This document shows positions 1-12,126 of a stretch of 64,000 nucleotides of DNA, in pieces (position 1 is the first letter of the stretch; every line of letters starts with the position of its first letter). The DNA lies in the NCBI GenBank assembly GCA_015680685.1, contig MNCI01023453.1, positions 1 through 64,000 on the forward strand, read 5' to 3'. Origin of the DNA: Gnetum montanum. Taxonomy: Eukaryota > Streptophyta > Gnetopsida > Gnetales > Gnetaceae. The translations under genes and the position numbers were made by a program. The notes below the pieces were generated by a model. The model was given only the letters and a program-made list of their open reading frames with translations, made no database searches and was not told where the DNA came from.

Positions 1-745
1 GAAACTTGAGAATTTATTTGGAATCGGTATATGTTGAGATCTAAATATTAAAAAATAAAAAGAGAGAAGAGGAAGTCTTGAATAGAAACAAGATAATTGT
101 TACATCTTGAATTTAAAGAGTTGGTGATGAATGGAAGAGGATGACATCGTGGTTTGTTTTGGCATCACTTGGGACTAGGGAAAACACAACAATAATTTCT
201 TATTAATGGGAGTATTCATGCATGGTAGATATCTATGTCATCTTTGACACATTGATCCTAGTTCAAGGTGTTAATGCCATCACATTAACAGCAAGTATTG
301 CCTTTTACATGAAAGCATAGTACATCCCTTCAACTATGCAAATAAAAATCTCAGGTTTACAAGAATCGAAAATTTACCACTATTGAATAATCTGACATGA
401 ATGCATTATATCATGGTTAATTTTTTTTAAAGAAGAAAGAAAGTGAAAGTAACTTACATAATGGCAAAATTTTAATGCTCATGAAGTGCAAGAAAATAAC
501 AAATTCAGATAAGAGGGAGAGTGTATGATGATTGCGAAGGTTGCTTGAGTGTGGATTTGGTAGATACCATGGTAGGATGCACAAATCTTGTTCCCTATTC
601 AAAGGTTGTGAAATATAGGATGGACAAATCTAGTTTCTCACCGATAAGTTGGAAGGAATGTTGAGAGGAATTGAATAGTTGGCCAAATTACAAACACATA
701 ATAAACATATGGCTAATATAGTGGTTGTTAGTCACTGATTGAAGG
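1..745. other. AT-rich intergenic DNA, no gene seen
   Basis: Both strands are full of stops and I find no domain, repeat unit or RNA structure that I can support. The short open frame at 417-602 on the minus strand has no recognisable motif and ends in a run of Phe/Lys encoded by homopolymers. Confidence 0.6.
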
Positions 746-930
746 GGTTATGAAAAAGGAAATATCCAATAAAAATAATTTCTAGTACTAAAAATCAGCT
801 AGAAATAAAATTAATGCAGTAGTCATGCCATTTTTGACAATTGAAAAATATTTTCTCATATTTCCATTCAAATATCTGGCTGATTTTTAGTACTGAAAAT
901 TATTTGATTGCATTTTTTTTGTTAACCCTT
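746..930. repeat. Foldback (MITE-like) inverted repeat
   Basis: The left arm (about 746-805) and right arm (about 866-930) are imperfect reverse complements of roughly 55-60 bp. The best-matching core is AGTACTAAAAATCAGC, and the outer ends read GGGTTA and TAACCC. The centre of about 60 bp is AT-rich and non-coding. This is the shape of a MITE or other foldback element. I could not identify a clean target-site duplication, so the superfamily is unknown. Confidence 0.6.
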
Positions 931-1398
931 CCAATTGGCAATTGGCAACTGGCTAATTATTTTATTCTATGCTTCTTTCTTTGTAACCCTTTGTAATCTT
1001 TTCCTTATGCAAAAAATGAAATTCCAAGATCAATTTTTTTCTAACTTATGGACAAGGAATAAGATTTGTCTTCCCAATATTTCACGGCCTTTGGATGCAG
1101 AACAAGATTTGTGCATTCTATTATGATAATAAAGATGAAAAATTGTAAATGTATAAAACTTGATGAAATGGGATTATGTGATTAATAGATATTTTCTTTC
1201 TGAAATTGCATATGATGATGTCCATAATATCTTTATGTATTGCCCTGTAATTCCTTGTATCTAGAACAATGTTTTACAACCACAAAACAACCCTCTATAG
1301 TGCAAAACTCTATATAAGATATGCTATGAACTTGGAGATGGATTGATGGAATGTATCAAAACAATAATATTTGGAGTGCATTTCTAGCACATGCAATC

Positions 1399-1446
1399 TA
1401 TCATCATCATCATCCTAGCCTTGTCCCAACAAAATGGGGTTGGATA
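1399..1446 (-). mobile_element. RTE-type LINE 3' terminus (tail only)
   Basis: Read on the minus strand, a stretch resembling the conserved end of plant RTE elements (CCAACCCCATTTTGTTGGGA, then AAGGCTAGG) runs into a (GAT)n microsatellite tail. Plant RTE LINEs and SINEs that share their tail end this way. Only about 50 bp can be recognised, so this is a heavily 5'-truncated copy. Confidence 0.6.
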
Positions 1447-1460
1447 TAACACATGTAATC

Positions 1461-1600
1461 TATGAACTTTGGAAGGAAAGAAATTTTTGGAATTTTGAGT
1501 CAACTAGATGTAATTTGGTGGTTAGTTGTAAAATGTTGGAGATAGAATGGGACTTATCTTTGGTAAAAAAAAAAGTGATTATTCTATTTTTTTTGTTTAT
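1461..1600 (+). pseudogene. L1-type LINE ORF2 C-terminal fragment
   Basis: The plus-strand frame starting at 1461 reads YELWKERNFWNFES, then about 25 more codons to a poly-A-like tract. Plant L1 ORF2 proteins carry a W-x-x-WKERN-x-R-x-F motif near the C terminus, in the zinc-finger/RNase H-like tail, and this matches it. Only about 40 codons remain and nothing upstream continues the RT. It abuts the RTE tail at 1399-1446, which has the opposite orientation. Confidence 0.5.
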
Positions 1601-1610
1601 TAATAAATAG

Positions 1611-2700
1611 GCTAATTACTCTTTTTTGATTTAGTCCTTTCTGTAATAGATTCTTTGGGTGATGTTTGGGACCTTAGTTCAGAGACTATTGTGTTATTCT
1701 GTAATTGCCAATCATGTTCCTTGGTTGATCTCTAAGATCCCAAGGAATATTTGGATGTACTTTGAATCTAAATTTTATTATTAATAAATCAACTTTTCCA
1801 CTTATTAAAAATCTTTCTATGAATTGATTTTTTCCACCTACTTTGGACTTGACATCATGAGCTAGGGCATTAGAAATTTAGTGATATGAAGTGTGTAGGA
1901 TGAAATCTCAATAGCACACATTATTAAGGTAGTTTTCAGGTGTTATGTGAGAAACAATTGGGAAAAAATTCACTACCATGCTTCCTAAAAATATGTGGGA
2001 AGCTTTGCTAAGTGTTTTGTTTTGAGTTGATTTGGCACTACTCTATCTTCAAACTGGGATGAACACAACATATTCACTAAAGTGTAGAACATAGAAAATA
2101 AATATAACTTGTGCAAAATAATGATTCTACCAACGTCGAATGAGCTTACTAATTGAATTGCAAGTTATATACATAACTGATGATTAAACTGGTGAACTTA
2201 TAACTAGAAATACCTTAATGATGAGCTCATAAGAAACTCAACCATGCTCATGAAAAATATATTACATTGATCTCATGTTAATTTTTTTTCCAGTTCATAG
2301 AAATATAGGTTTTCTTGACTAGAAACATCATCTACTTGGTGCTTGAGTTTCTTCACCTATCAAGGCTTATTTTCTCATAATGATTATTGTTGCTCCTAAA
2401 TCCATCTGTCAATAAGATTTCTCATTCAAAAATGTGTGAATATTTTTTAACCAATTGAATTCACCATTTTAAAAACAATTTCAGAAATTTTGAAAAAAAA
2501 AATCAGCTTCAACTATATGATAGATCAGTTTACTTATATCAACAAAATTTGTTCAAATGGCAACCAAATTCAGACTTCTACCAAACAATTTCTACTTGCA
2601 TTTCAACCAATTTAGATAAAAATGCATGATCAAGTATGAGTTGGCTTTAAGTAGAAATTCTATTTTCTGTAATAAGTCACATTGTCATTGCATGTGATCC
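1611..2700. other. Intergenic DNA, no gene seen
   Basis: AT-rich unique-looking sequence with poly-T and poly-A runs. No frame longer than about 60 codons and no recognisable domain on either strand. Confidence 0.6.
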
Positions 2701-2705
2701 TTATG

Positions 2706-2775
2706 TGAGTCTATTGCTCACCTGGTTAGAGCATATGGCCTATGATCTCTAAGTCACACATTCAAATCCAAACAG
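2706..2775 (+). repeat. tRNA-derived SINE head
   Basis: A pol III A-box-like stretch (TGCTCACCTGGTTAGAGCAT, 2714-2733) is followed about 40 bp later by a B-box-like stretch (ATTCAAATCC, near 2760). Spacing and order match a tRNA gene or the head of a tRNA-derived SINE. The acceptor stem does not pair, so this is not a functional tRNA. The downstream body, to perhaps 2930, is not assignable. Confidence 0.5.
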
Positions 2776-2779
2776 TATA

Positions 2780-4580
2780 TTGAGATATGTTTCATTTGGG
2801 GGTACAGTAAAAAATATATGTTTAGGATTATGGAACTAGGTAGATAGCTAGCTATACTAAATCATTGTAAAATCCTTTGCATACCTTAATGCTAAGCTTC
2901 TCATAGATGGGATAAAGGCATCAAGACAACGAGAATGACAATGTTCTACATCTAGACCATTTCATGAAAGCAATTTCATTCTAAAATGAATGTAGAAAAC
3001 AAGTAATCACACAAGTTATAACTGATCATGCATTTTGTTTAAATCAGTCTCTGAAAGACTATAAGAGATATTTTGCTTAGAGAAAGTTGTAATTGATAAT
3101 TTATTTAGTTTAAATTGGTTGAATAGAAGTTGAAAAATAGTTGGCAGATGAATAGACATGTGAGTGTCTTGGACCACTAATGCTTTACCTTCTCTATTGA
3201 TCAAAGGTAACACATGCTATGCCTTCATTGGTTAGCGGTGAATGTTTAGCCATTTGAGTGTTAGGAAAATGATGTGCTTTTGGCGTTGTGTCACTTCAGT
3301 GTGTGTATATAGCTATAATATGCTAGAGAATTTATGAATTGTAAATTTTTAAAATGCATTCATAAATATACAATTTAATCTCTATATACTGATAGTGCGT
3401 TGTGAATGTTCCTGTCTATTTTCATTTGTTTCACTATTTGCACACAGCTTTTAAACAACCCTTATTGGCTAGGTGCAAACCAGATGTTGAAACATATAAT
3501 GCCTTAATCAGTGTCCATGGATGAGCAAGTCAGTGGCGTTGGGCTAAAAATATTCTTGATCATATGCTTTGAGCAGCTATATGGGGGGGGGGGGGGGTCG
3601 GACCCCAAAAAAAGAATTTTATTAATGGAAAACAAAATTTAGTACATAAGCTACTTCAAGACATATAGATTGAGGATAGGAGGAAGAGAAACCGTGTTGA
3701 CTGAGACTATTATATAGGAAATGTGTTAAACTAAGCATTCCACAGGGTGTGGAAATGCATTCCAGAGATCAACCATTCGCTGCAATGTGTGCATCTTTTC
3801 TAGGATGTGGATTGTCGAATGAGAACAAAGTTGGAAGAAAGACTATAAGATAATACTTATTCATCATATGTTTAAAATATTATGTTGGGGTATGATGATG
3901 ATGTAAGTCCTGGTTTTGTTGTTTGCTTGCAAGGACTTTCTTATTCATGTTCCTACATGATTATGGTGTAACCAATTTAAGAATATTTTCATTTCATATC
4001 TATTTTAATATTATCATTAATGCATCTAATTTTATTTTATTTTTTGGGCTCCATGAATTTTAGCGTTCAGAGTAAAGACTTAGAATTGTGATGATGAATT
4101 TGCAATTTGCAAAATGTTCATCCAAAAGCTATTTTAGAAGTGACTTACTAAATGGTGGTATCACTATCCCTAAGAGAAAAGCAAGATTGTGAATTTATGA
4201 ACCTCTGGTTGTTGGATCCACATTAATTAACTCCTATAAATAATAATAACTGAAATTTTAATGAGCTATCACTAAGGTTTGTATGACTTATACATTTAAC
4301 AAGGTAATTGATGCACATAATGGAACAAGATTATTTACAGTGTGGATGGTTAAAGTATAATTATACATCAGAAATATACCTAAGATTATTCATTAAACTT
4401 TTTTAGAAAATCTTTTCCTTAATAAAATTTCAGTTTCAGTTTTATTAATTAGGAATTAAATAACTCACCAAGTTGATGTAACATTGGATTTCATAGTTTT
4501 TTTTTGTACATTAATTTTTTCTTCTTTACTAGTTCTCTAGCAACCATGAAGGGTTACAAGCATAAGAATACTGAAGACAT
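2780..4580. other. Intergenic DNA with a 15-bp poly-G run
   Basis: No gene seen. The only marked features are an uninterrupted run of 15 G at 3583-3597, followed by GTCGGACCCC, and scattered AT-rich runs. The minus-strand open frame at 3016-3213 has no recognisable content. Confidence 0.6.
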
Positions 4581-4584
4581 CAAT

Positions 4585-4638
4585 GATGCTGAGGCTAGAA
4601 AGATAGTGATGGTAAACTATCTTTCCAGCCTCAGCATC
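4585..4638. repeat. 22-bp inverted repeat (hairpin), 10-nt loop
   Basis: GATGCTGAGGCTAGAAAGAT at 4585-4604 continues with AG. It pairs with the segment at 4617-4638 (CTATCTTTCCAGCCTCAGCA, then TC) over 22 bp with one mismatch (G:T-type), around loop TGATGGTAAA. It is far better conserved than any neighbouring sequence. It lies just left of the truncated E1 gag. It could be a small-RNA hairpin or a rearrangement product. Confidence 0.7.
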
Positions 4639-4859
4639 TTGCCCATTCTAGTTTATTATCAATGTTAACGCTGAACCTTTTCTATGCTTCTTCTACAAAC
4701 ATCTTGCCAACCTATTGGGCCAATCCTTGCAGTTTGCTTTCTGCAAATAAGGTTAAGAGTGGACAAGTAAATCTTCCTTTCTAGAGAATAAATTTGGGAG
4801 TTATTAGGCCAAATCTAGGGTTAATAGATCCAAGACAAGGGCCCACCATATATCAATGG

Positions 4860-5787
4860 AGCAGTTCACTTACTTAAGTACAACTGCTCACCATAATGAT
4901 CTACAACCATAAATTGTAAGTACCAAGAAAAGCTCATTAAGGCCATGATTTTGGTGCTTACAATGTCATCTGCTACCCCTTTGTTCATGGCAATAGGTCT
5001 CTCTTGACTACCCATGCCTTTGGTTTTGACTAGCTTGATGGTCTCTTTGATTATCTTAGTCCCATTGATCACCTACATTACAATCATGCCCCCTATAGTT
5101 ACAGTAAAAGCCAAAAGAAGAAGATGATGATGAAGGTAAAGAGGAAGGAGGACTAGAATCATCACGATGCTTGCTACTCCCTCTTTGGTGATCACAGCCA
5201 TGATCATCATCAGGTTTCTTATCTGCATTCCTACTCTATCTAACCTCCTTAGATCCCCATTTATTTTTGGAATCATTCTTGCCAAAACCTAGATTATGAA
5301 TCATGGATTATAGTTTCTAGTTTTGACCTCCTTCACTGAAGTCAAAAAGAGGAGTTTTACTAAATGAAAAATCCCTAGAAAAGGGTTCTCCACCATCTTT
5401 GCAGTATGGCAGGAATGGAGAATCAATGAATCACTTTCCCTTTATAGATTTGTAGTGCTTCTCTAACTATCAATCCCTTATATGTTGTGCATCAGTGGAA
5501 TGATAATCCTTGGCATCAGTATCTTGCATAACATACTTAGCATAAAGTTTCTGGAGGCCAAAACACATAAGACTTTGGTGAAGCATTGCAGGAACAACTT
5601 GATTTGATGGTAACATAATGTTACCCTTCACGTTTCACCACCACAATAGTTCAACTTGGTGCAGGATGAAGGTGAAGTTAAGTACATACTCATCAAGATG
5701 AGCATATACCACTCAATATTGTTAGGGTACTTGTTGATTCATTTTCTGAAACTTGGATGAAGAATCGCTCCTATGAGAAGAAGACAT
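4860..5787 (-). pseudogene. Gypsy gag fossil of element E1 (truncated)
   Basis: One minus-strand frame starts at ATG 5785-5787 (MSSSHRSDSSSKFQ) and runs about 920 nt. The stops I translated in its N-terminal part replace W or Q codons (TGG to TGA or TAG, CAA to TAA). It contains a serine-rich tract around 5105-5165. It is clearly homologous to the gag of E3 (start at 60409), sharing the pattern of an E-Y-V-L box, a W-W box and a YVM-x-D box. It lies just inside the PBS, as a gag should. The frame stops being recognisable near 4860, so the gag C terminus, all of pol and the 3' LTR are missing from this copy. Confidence 0.75.
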
Positions 5788-5927
5788 ATTATGTTAGAAA
5801 ATAAGAAATGCAATGTGCATCTTACAATTGTTGTAGTAATTTTAAGATGTGATATCACTCTAAGGTATGTTTCAATGATCTTGAATAATTTTCCACTAAG
5901 TCCTAGATAGTGCACATAACAACTAAA

Positions 5928-5947
5928 GGTTCCTAGACATGGCACTA
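5928..5947 (-). promoter_or_regulatory. E1 primer binding site (tRNA-Asp-like, decayed)
   Basis: On the minus strand this reads TAGTGCCATGTCTAGGAACC, one base after the LTR end. It aligns with the E2 and E3 PBS and with the plant tRNA-Asp PBS TGGCGCCGTTGCCGGGGA, with C/T and G/A changes. Confidence 0.6.
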
Positions 5948-5948
5948 A

Positions 5949-6835
5949 TGATGAGTAGTTAGGTACCCCTACACTCAATCATATGAATCATAAGTGTTCA
6001 AGCATGATCTGATCAAATTTCATAGAGCTTAAGCTCTTAAATACACTGGTTTCAAGACATGAATTCTAATCATGACAATCATTATCTTCTCAACTATACT
6101 TATGGGGCTTGATTATATGGTTAAGTATAATTGAGGTACATGATTTTTATTATTTTATATTTTATTTTTCTATGATTAAGAACAAGTTAAAACTCATTTT
6201 TTAATCAATTTAACTTATTATATTGTTGATCACTTACTAACTATCCTAACATAAGTATTTGATCCCAGTTTCCATGCACATCCTAAACACGTATAATGCT
6301 ACTAAGTTACCAAATGTTAAGCATTGTTGGGATTACCAAGTGTCATATGCATCCTCGAAGTAGTCATACTTATGTGCTTAATTAATTACTTATTGTTTAA
6401 TCTAGTTAGCTTACTTTATCTTAATTACTTGGAAGCTTGAAAGGAAATTGCATAAAAAATTATATGCATGAATAAAATAATTAAGCTAGTCAAGGTGTTG
6501 CAAGGTTTGATTAGAAAGTTCATCTTTATTGCTACACACACTACTATGCTTAAGTAAAATAGTTTTCAAATAAAGATCTATACACTCAATGACTCCTACT
6601 GTAGGAACTTTGGAAAATATTCTAACTCTCAAGAAAAGAAACTACAAGAGCTATGCTATGCTATGACAAAAACTATCTAGAAACTATATGTCCAAGCACT
6701 ATATTTATAGGTTGGCACATACTCTATGATATTGGATATTCTACATCACATATTGGGGTCTAATATTGGATACCCAGCATTATGGCTTTGATATCAAATA
6801 TCTGATATTGGAGTCCTACTAAATATGATTCATCA
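5949..6835 (-). mobile_element. 5' LTR of gypsy element E1
   Basis: The ends are TG...CA, with plus-strand boundaries TGATGAGTAGTTAGG and GATTCATCA. The sequence is homologous along its length to the E2 LTRs at 30976-32008 and 36988-38007 (shared blocks such as the start CTACACTCAA/CGCCCAACC, the segment around TTTATAGGTTGGCACA, and the CATCA end). It sits directly in the integrase frame of E0, followed by CTAGG, the likely target-site duplicate. The partner LTR is not in the window. Confidence 0.75.
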
Positions 6836-9650
6836 CTAGGTCTTAACAAAGTGCTTGCATTTCTTGGATACTAAATTATGGTCCATTATCTATGAATATG
6901 GTCATAGGCATACTAAAATAGGTTACTATGTTATTGAGTATGAATCTATAGACTTTTTGAAATGTCATCTTCCTTAGGAAAATAGCTTCAACCTACTTTG
7001 TAAAGTATTTAGTTGCAATGATGACGAAACTATCACCTACATAAGATTTAGGCATTATAGGTCCAATGATGTCCAATCCACACCATTGAAATGACTAAGT
7101 TATCTAAGTACTATGTAACTCATTTGGTGGCACATATATTAGGTTGTTATGCCATTGATAGGTTCACAAGTTTTAACATTCTATAGGTAGCCACTTTTCA
7201 TATAAGGCTAATAATAGCCTAGTCACCTAATTTTAGTGATCATGGCTCAAGGTCTTATATGTCCTCCACATGCACTATTATGAACTTACTCAAGCATTAT
7301 GTGGGCTTTGGCTTCTCCCAAGCACACTAACAATATGACATCATAAGGCCATCAACATAATGTGTTATCATGTACAATGATATACTATGTTGATCTTTTA
7401 TGTACAACATCCTTTTTGAAGTAGTCAAGCCCTATGGAGATTCACTATGCATAAGGTAAAAATTGATATCAACATACCATTCCTTTGGAGAAGCAGTATG
7501 AACCATGGCTATGAAGTTGTCCTTAGTGTTTTGTGTGATGGGAATAGCTTAGTTCATGGTTAATGAAGGTAACTTGCCAAACACATTAGGCATCACACTA
7601 CGGGCTAAGGTCATAATGGCATCAAGTTGCAAATATTTGACTTTACAAGTGTAAACCTAAATCACTTGGTTAACCACTAGTTATGAATCACCTTTATCAT
7701 TAGGCATTTAATTCCTTGGTCATGAGCTACCATCATCCCCCTGATCAATCCTTCATACTCCACCACATTATTGGTAGATGGAAATTGTAAATGGTAAGCA
7801 AAGGATTATATTTAACTAGAGGGATATGTTATGATGGCAATAGAAATGGCCCCATGGGCAATTGAAGCTTCTTCAAAGTGCATAATTTCCTTATATTCCT
7901 CAAGTACTTTGCTAATAATGTTAATGTATTCAGTTGAGAATTTAGGGTCAATGGCTACATGATATTCTATTGGGAATATGATAAGCTGTGTGGCTATAGC
8001 GTAATCCTTCATCAAAGCTTGAGAGATCTAATGAAGATCAAACTTCACTGTTATGGTTTTCTAATGGGTTATATGATTACTTTCATAAATAGTTTGTTAT
8101 GGCTCTAAGCACATTATCCTTGCAAATGAAATTGACTTGGCTCTTGAAGAGGTAATATCTTCACTTCTTCAATGAAAAGACTAGGACTAGAAAATACTTC
8201 TTCACTTTGGTTTATCAAGTCCCATAGGAAATTAATACATGGCTTAGGTAGTGTATCGGTAACTCTGCTTCATCATCTTGTTTTTGATAGAGTAGAGAGG
8301 CAATGGACATGTCAGAGATAGTAAGCTAGATGTAAAATGATTTATCCTTTTGTGGTAAATAGACCATGGATAGTTCTTCCAACTCTTGCTGAAAGTTTTC
8401 AAAGGCTTATTAACATTGAGCCATGCACTCATAGCAAACTTCTTTCTTAAGTATTGAATGAATTGTAACTTATTTGTAGGTTTAGCGATGAATCTATGGA
8501 TATATTGTAACCTACGTTGAAATCCTCAAAGCTTCCTAAGATCAGTTGGTGTTACCAAGTTGGATATGGCTTTAACCTTATTAAGATTTACATGCGTCCC
8601 CACTTCAAATACTACAATGCCAAGAATCTTATTGATTTTGACATCAAAGATACACTTCTTTAGATTAGGCCTAAGCTCGTATTTGAATTATTATTTAAGC
8701 ATATGGTCAAGGTCATGTACATGGTTTTTGGCCACTTTGGACTTATATCTATATCATCTATGTAGTCATTAAGAAATCCTAGCATATAATCACTAAAGAT
8801 ATACATCATTTCTCATTAATAAGTTGCACCTATGTTCTTTAGATCAAAGGACATCATAGTGTAGCAAAAGGTTTTTAAAGGGGTCATGAAGGTTATACAT
8901 AGGTGATTCTCTTGATTAATCCTAACTTGGTTGTATCCTAAGAACTCATCCATGAAGGATAATAAGGCATGTCCAACCATAGTATCAATAAGTTGATTAA
9001 TACTAGGCAAAGGAAAATCATCTTTAATGCTATCCTTATTCAGGTCTCAAAAATCAATGTAGATATGTATACTACCATTTTTTTAGGAACTACCACTATG
9101 TTGGACACCCATTCTACATAATCAATAACTCTAATGAAACCAATTTGATATAGTTTTGTGATTTCATCACAAATAGCTAGGGCTAAATTTGGTCTAATCT
9201 TATGAAAATTTTACTTAACTGGCTTAATACTGGGATCGAGTATGATGTTATGTTACATCAGGCATGGTTGAAGACTTGGCATATATTCATATGACTAGGA
9301 AAAGGCCTTAATGTTATCTTGGAGTACCTTGGTGATGTCTTGAGCTTGTTGAGGTTCTAGTAAGAAACTTAGTTTTAGTATTTTCTCCTCACCACTATGT
9401 GTTGTTATAAGAGCCTCAACTAGGGAGTCTTCATTAATGTCACCAGCCTTAATGTCAAGGGTCTTGACTAGCTTTTTAAGACATTCTAGAGGTTTCTCTT
9501 TTGATGCTATGTGGTTGACAAGACTCTCAAGTTCAAGATCTAGGAAATTGAGGTCAATAAACTACTCAACATCACCATGAGATCCACTTAGGTTCAATGG
9601 TAAACTAATTTACTTGTAGGTATTCATACTCCAATCCTACATTTCAACCA
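6836..9650 (-). pseudogene. Tat-type gypsy pol fossil E0: RT, RNase H, integrase
   Basis: Read on the minus strand from 9650 down, the order is RT N terminus, RT core, RNase H and integrase. The RT core at 8816-9010 has PLPSINQLID, FMDEFLGYNQV and LKNIGATY. The integrase includes GLDIIGPIMPKSYVGD near 7034-7080, YFTKWVEA, and an IDNGP box near 6870. This order and the HGA-containing linker around 7812-8015 fit the Tat lineage of non-chromovirus Ty3/gypsy. Many in-frame stops make it non-functional; most replace Q or W codons. The integrase frame is cut off exactly where the E1 LTR begins, so E1 inserted here. Gag and protease are not adjacent; a candidate protease lies at 18660-19760. Confidence 0.8.
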
Positions 9651-9659
9651 TAAGCACAT

Positions 9660-10430
9660 TAAGTAATACTTGTATGATAAAATGAAAAAATAATGCCAAA
9701 ATAATGTAAAATACTATAGTAATAATGCCAAGATAAGTCAAATCATGCTACATCAATGGTCGAATAATGTTCAAACATGGCTACAAAGGTTACAATGGAT
9801 AGGTTGACATAAGTAGGATCGAATGAAGGCAAAATGATGACCAATGATGGTTGAGCTCCATTAATTGATGTCAAAGAAGGTCAAAGCATGGTCAAATAAC
9901 ATCATAAAAGAATAGGCAAACTAAATGAGGTAGCTTAAAGGTTTCATAGCATAAAAAATGCCAAATGATTCCCAAATGATGATAAAGCGGGATCAAGTAA
10001 AGCCCAAATGATGCTCAAATTATGGTAAACCTCCATTAAATGGTATCAAATCAAGGTCAATCAAGATCCTGTTGTGGTTACACCACATGGACTAATGTTA
10101 AGCCATGTTGACCAAGTTTACTTGGTGTCAAATGATGGGAACACTTGGTGGAAGAGGGCCAAATGATGCTAAACTGAAGAAGATTTAAATCAAATGACAC
10201 CAAATGGCTTATTGATAGAGGTCAAAAATGTATAACAAGATCAAAACATGTCAAAAAATCATGGAATAAGGCCATAAGATAATTTGAGAAACATGTGATC
10301 AAAGATGGTCAATATTGATTAAACAAGGTTAGATCTTGCCAAATTTGGGCTTTAGTAGGGCATGGTAAGAGGCTACAAGGTTGATAGATGAGTTTTGACA
10401 CCGAAGGAGGTTTTTTCAAGGTTGTTTAAG
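9660..10430. repeat. Short degenerate repeats (AAATGATG-type)
   Basis: Words such as CAAATGATG, CCAAATGATG and GTCAAA(G)ATGGTC recur every 20-60 bp in a region with no coding content. No exact period can be read by eye. It resembles the subterminal or untranslated repeat regions of large transposable elements, but assignment is not possible. Confidence 0.45.
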
Positions 10431-10439
10431 GTTTAAAAT

Positions 10440-11620
10440 GAGGTTTTTAAGGCACCCATGATAGACCCATGTTGGATCCATGCTACCCAACATGGGTGGG
10501 ATGAGCCCCTATGTGCATAGGGTGAAAATATGATATTTTTGGATTAACTATGGTGAATTTTAGGGTCTTGTTATCTTGTATGGTTAGTGCAGTGGACCAG
10601 GGATGAAGAGTTGTCAATTTTGATGTTGATTTGATCCTTTGGAAGTTCTAAATGCAACCTAGAATTTCCATCCATGTTGGGACTATTCTAGCTACCATAG
10701 CTCCAACATGGGAGTATGAAAAAATTGAGTTTATGGAATTCCAAGATTGAAATTATTGTTCTATTTACTTCCTAGGGCAACATAGGGTCATGGGGGTTGA
10801 AACTAATCATTTTTAAGTCAAAATTTATAAATAAAAATGGTTTTTGGAATCTTACCCCCTAGAGCCATGCTAGCTAGGATAATTGGAGGTAGCCTCAATG
10901 TGGATAGGCTAAACTTTGTATTTTTATAGATAAATTAGGATCACATTGTAGCCATGTTAAGGGTTTTTGGAATGTATTCTTCCACAATTATGTTTTAATG
11001 TCATTTGGTGGAGGCTATGTGAGAAAAACCTCTTTGGGGATCCAATTACATTGGAGCCATGCTGGCCAGCATGACTCTAGCTTCCTTTAGAATAGTTACC
11101 CATGATTTTTTATTCTTGGTGGGTTTTAGAGGAAAATTGACCAAGTTTTCAAGCCCCCAGGGTCATTAGTATTCATGGTTAAGGTTTAGGCTTGTCATTG
11201 TCAATGTTGAGGGTTGTTTGAGTCTTGGCATGGTCATACCCTACTAGACTACATTATCTAGCATAGTCCCAATGTGGCTGAGGGGATATGATGAGGTTTT
11301 CTCAATTTATTTCCTTAATTTCTAGTGTTCTATGGTCCCTAAAGGCTCCGATAGGGTTCTAGGATTGAAACCAGTCATTTTTAACTAAACATTTGCAACC
11401 AAAAGTGGATTTTGGGGCCTTACCCCCCATAAAGCCATGCTAGCTAGTGTGGTTGGATGTGGCCCAGCATGGATAACTAAGATTTGACATTTCTAAGGTT
11501 AAAACTAGATCAAATCATAATTGGTTGTAAGGTTTTAAGATTCTAGGCTTTGAGAGTCTAGTTCTAGGACATTTGGAGCATTGGGATGTAAGAAAAACTA
11601 GTGGGGGTTTTGGTTGTGAA
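10440..11620. repeat. Two diverged tandem copies of about 0.57 kb
   Basis: Matching landmarks are offset by about 567-570 bp: the block ending TCATTTTTAA near 10810 and 11375, and GCCATGCTAGCTAG at about 10863 and 11433. Both copies also share a run of CTTACCCCC just before the second landmark. The first copy opens with an 11-bp inverted repeat (ACCCATGTTGG at 10465-10475 and CCAACATGGGT at 10487-10497). No coding frame is visible. Confidence 0.6.
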
Positions 11621-12126
11621 TTCCATTACATTGATATTTTTAGTTTTTTACTTAGGAGGCACCTAGTGGGACTTATCCAAATTTAAATGATCTTTTTGTT
11701 TTACCATTTTCATTATCCCAACATGATTTAGACTTTTCCCCTTTGCACTCTCAATTCACTATGAGTTATGTGAGTGAATTATGTAAGGGATTATTAGAGG
11801 TGCATAGTTATAGGATTCGTATTAACTTATAAATTTTTCCAAAATCATTTTCTCAAGGCAATGCATAGATGAAGAGCTCTTACAATAATTTTTTCTTCTA
11901 CTCTACCAATTTTTACCATTTCTTTCCTCTTCTCCTTCAAGGAATAGTGTTGGTATTTAGAGCTTAGAGATTTTTGAAGGTTTCTTCATTGTTTGTTAAG
12001 ATGATAAAGAGGAAGGTAGTCATGAGCAAGAATCCTACCCTAGAGGATGCTGATCTTGCAACCAAGGACCTTTGATACTTTTCATAGCCTCTACTAGGGG
12101 AGGGGAGCTTCCTACATGACCCCTAG

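Noticed and set aside
2706-2775. Functional tRNA gene
   Set aside because: A- and B-box-like words are present, but acceptor, D and T stems do not pair.
5073-5285. 70-codon minus-strand ORF in E1
   Set aside because: It is in a different frame from the gag frame that starts at 5787 and aligns with E3; the real frame contains the serine-rich tract.
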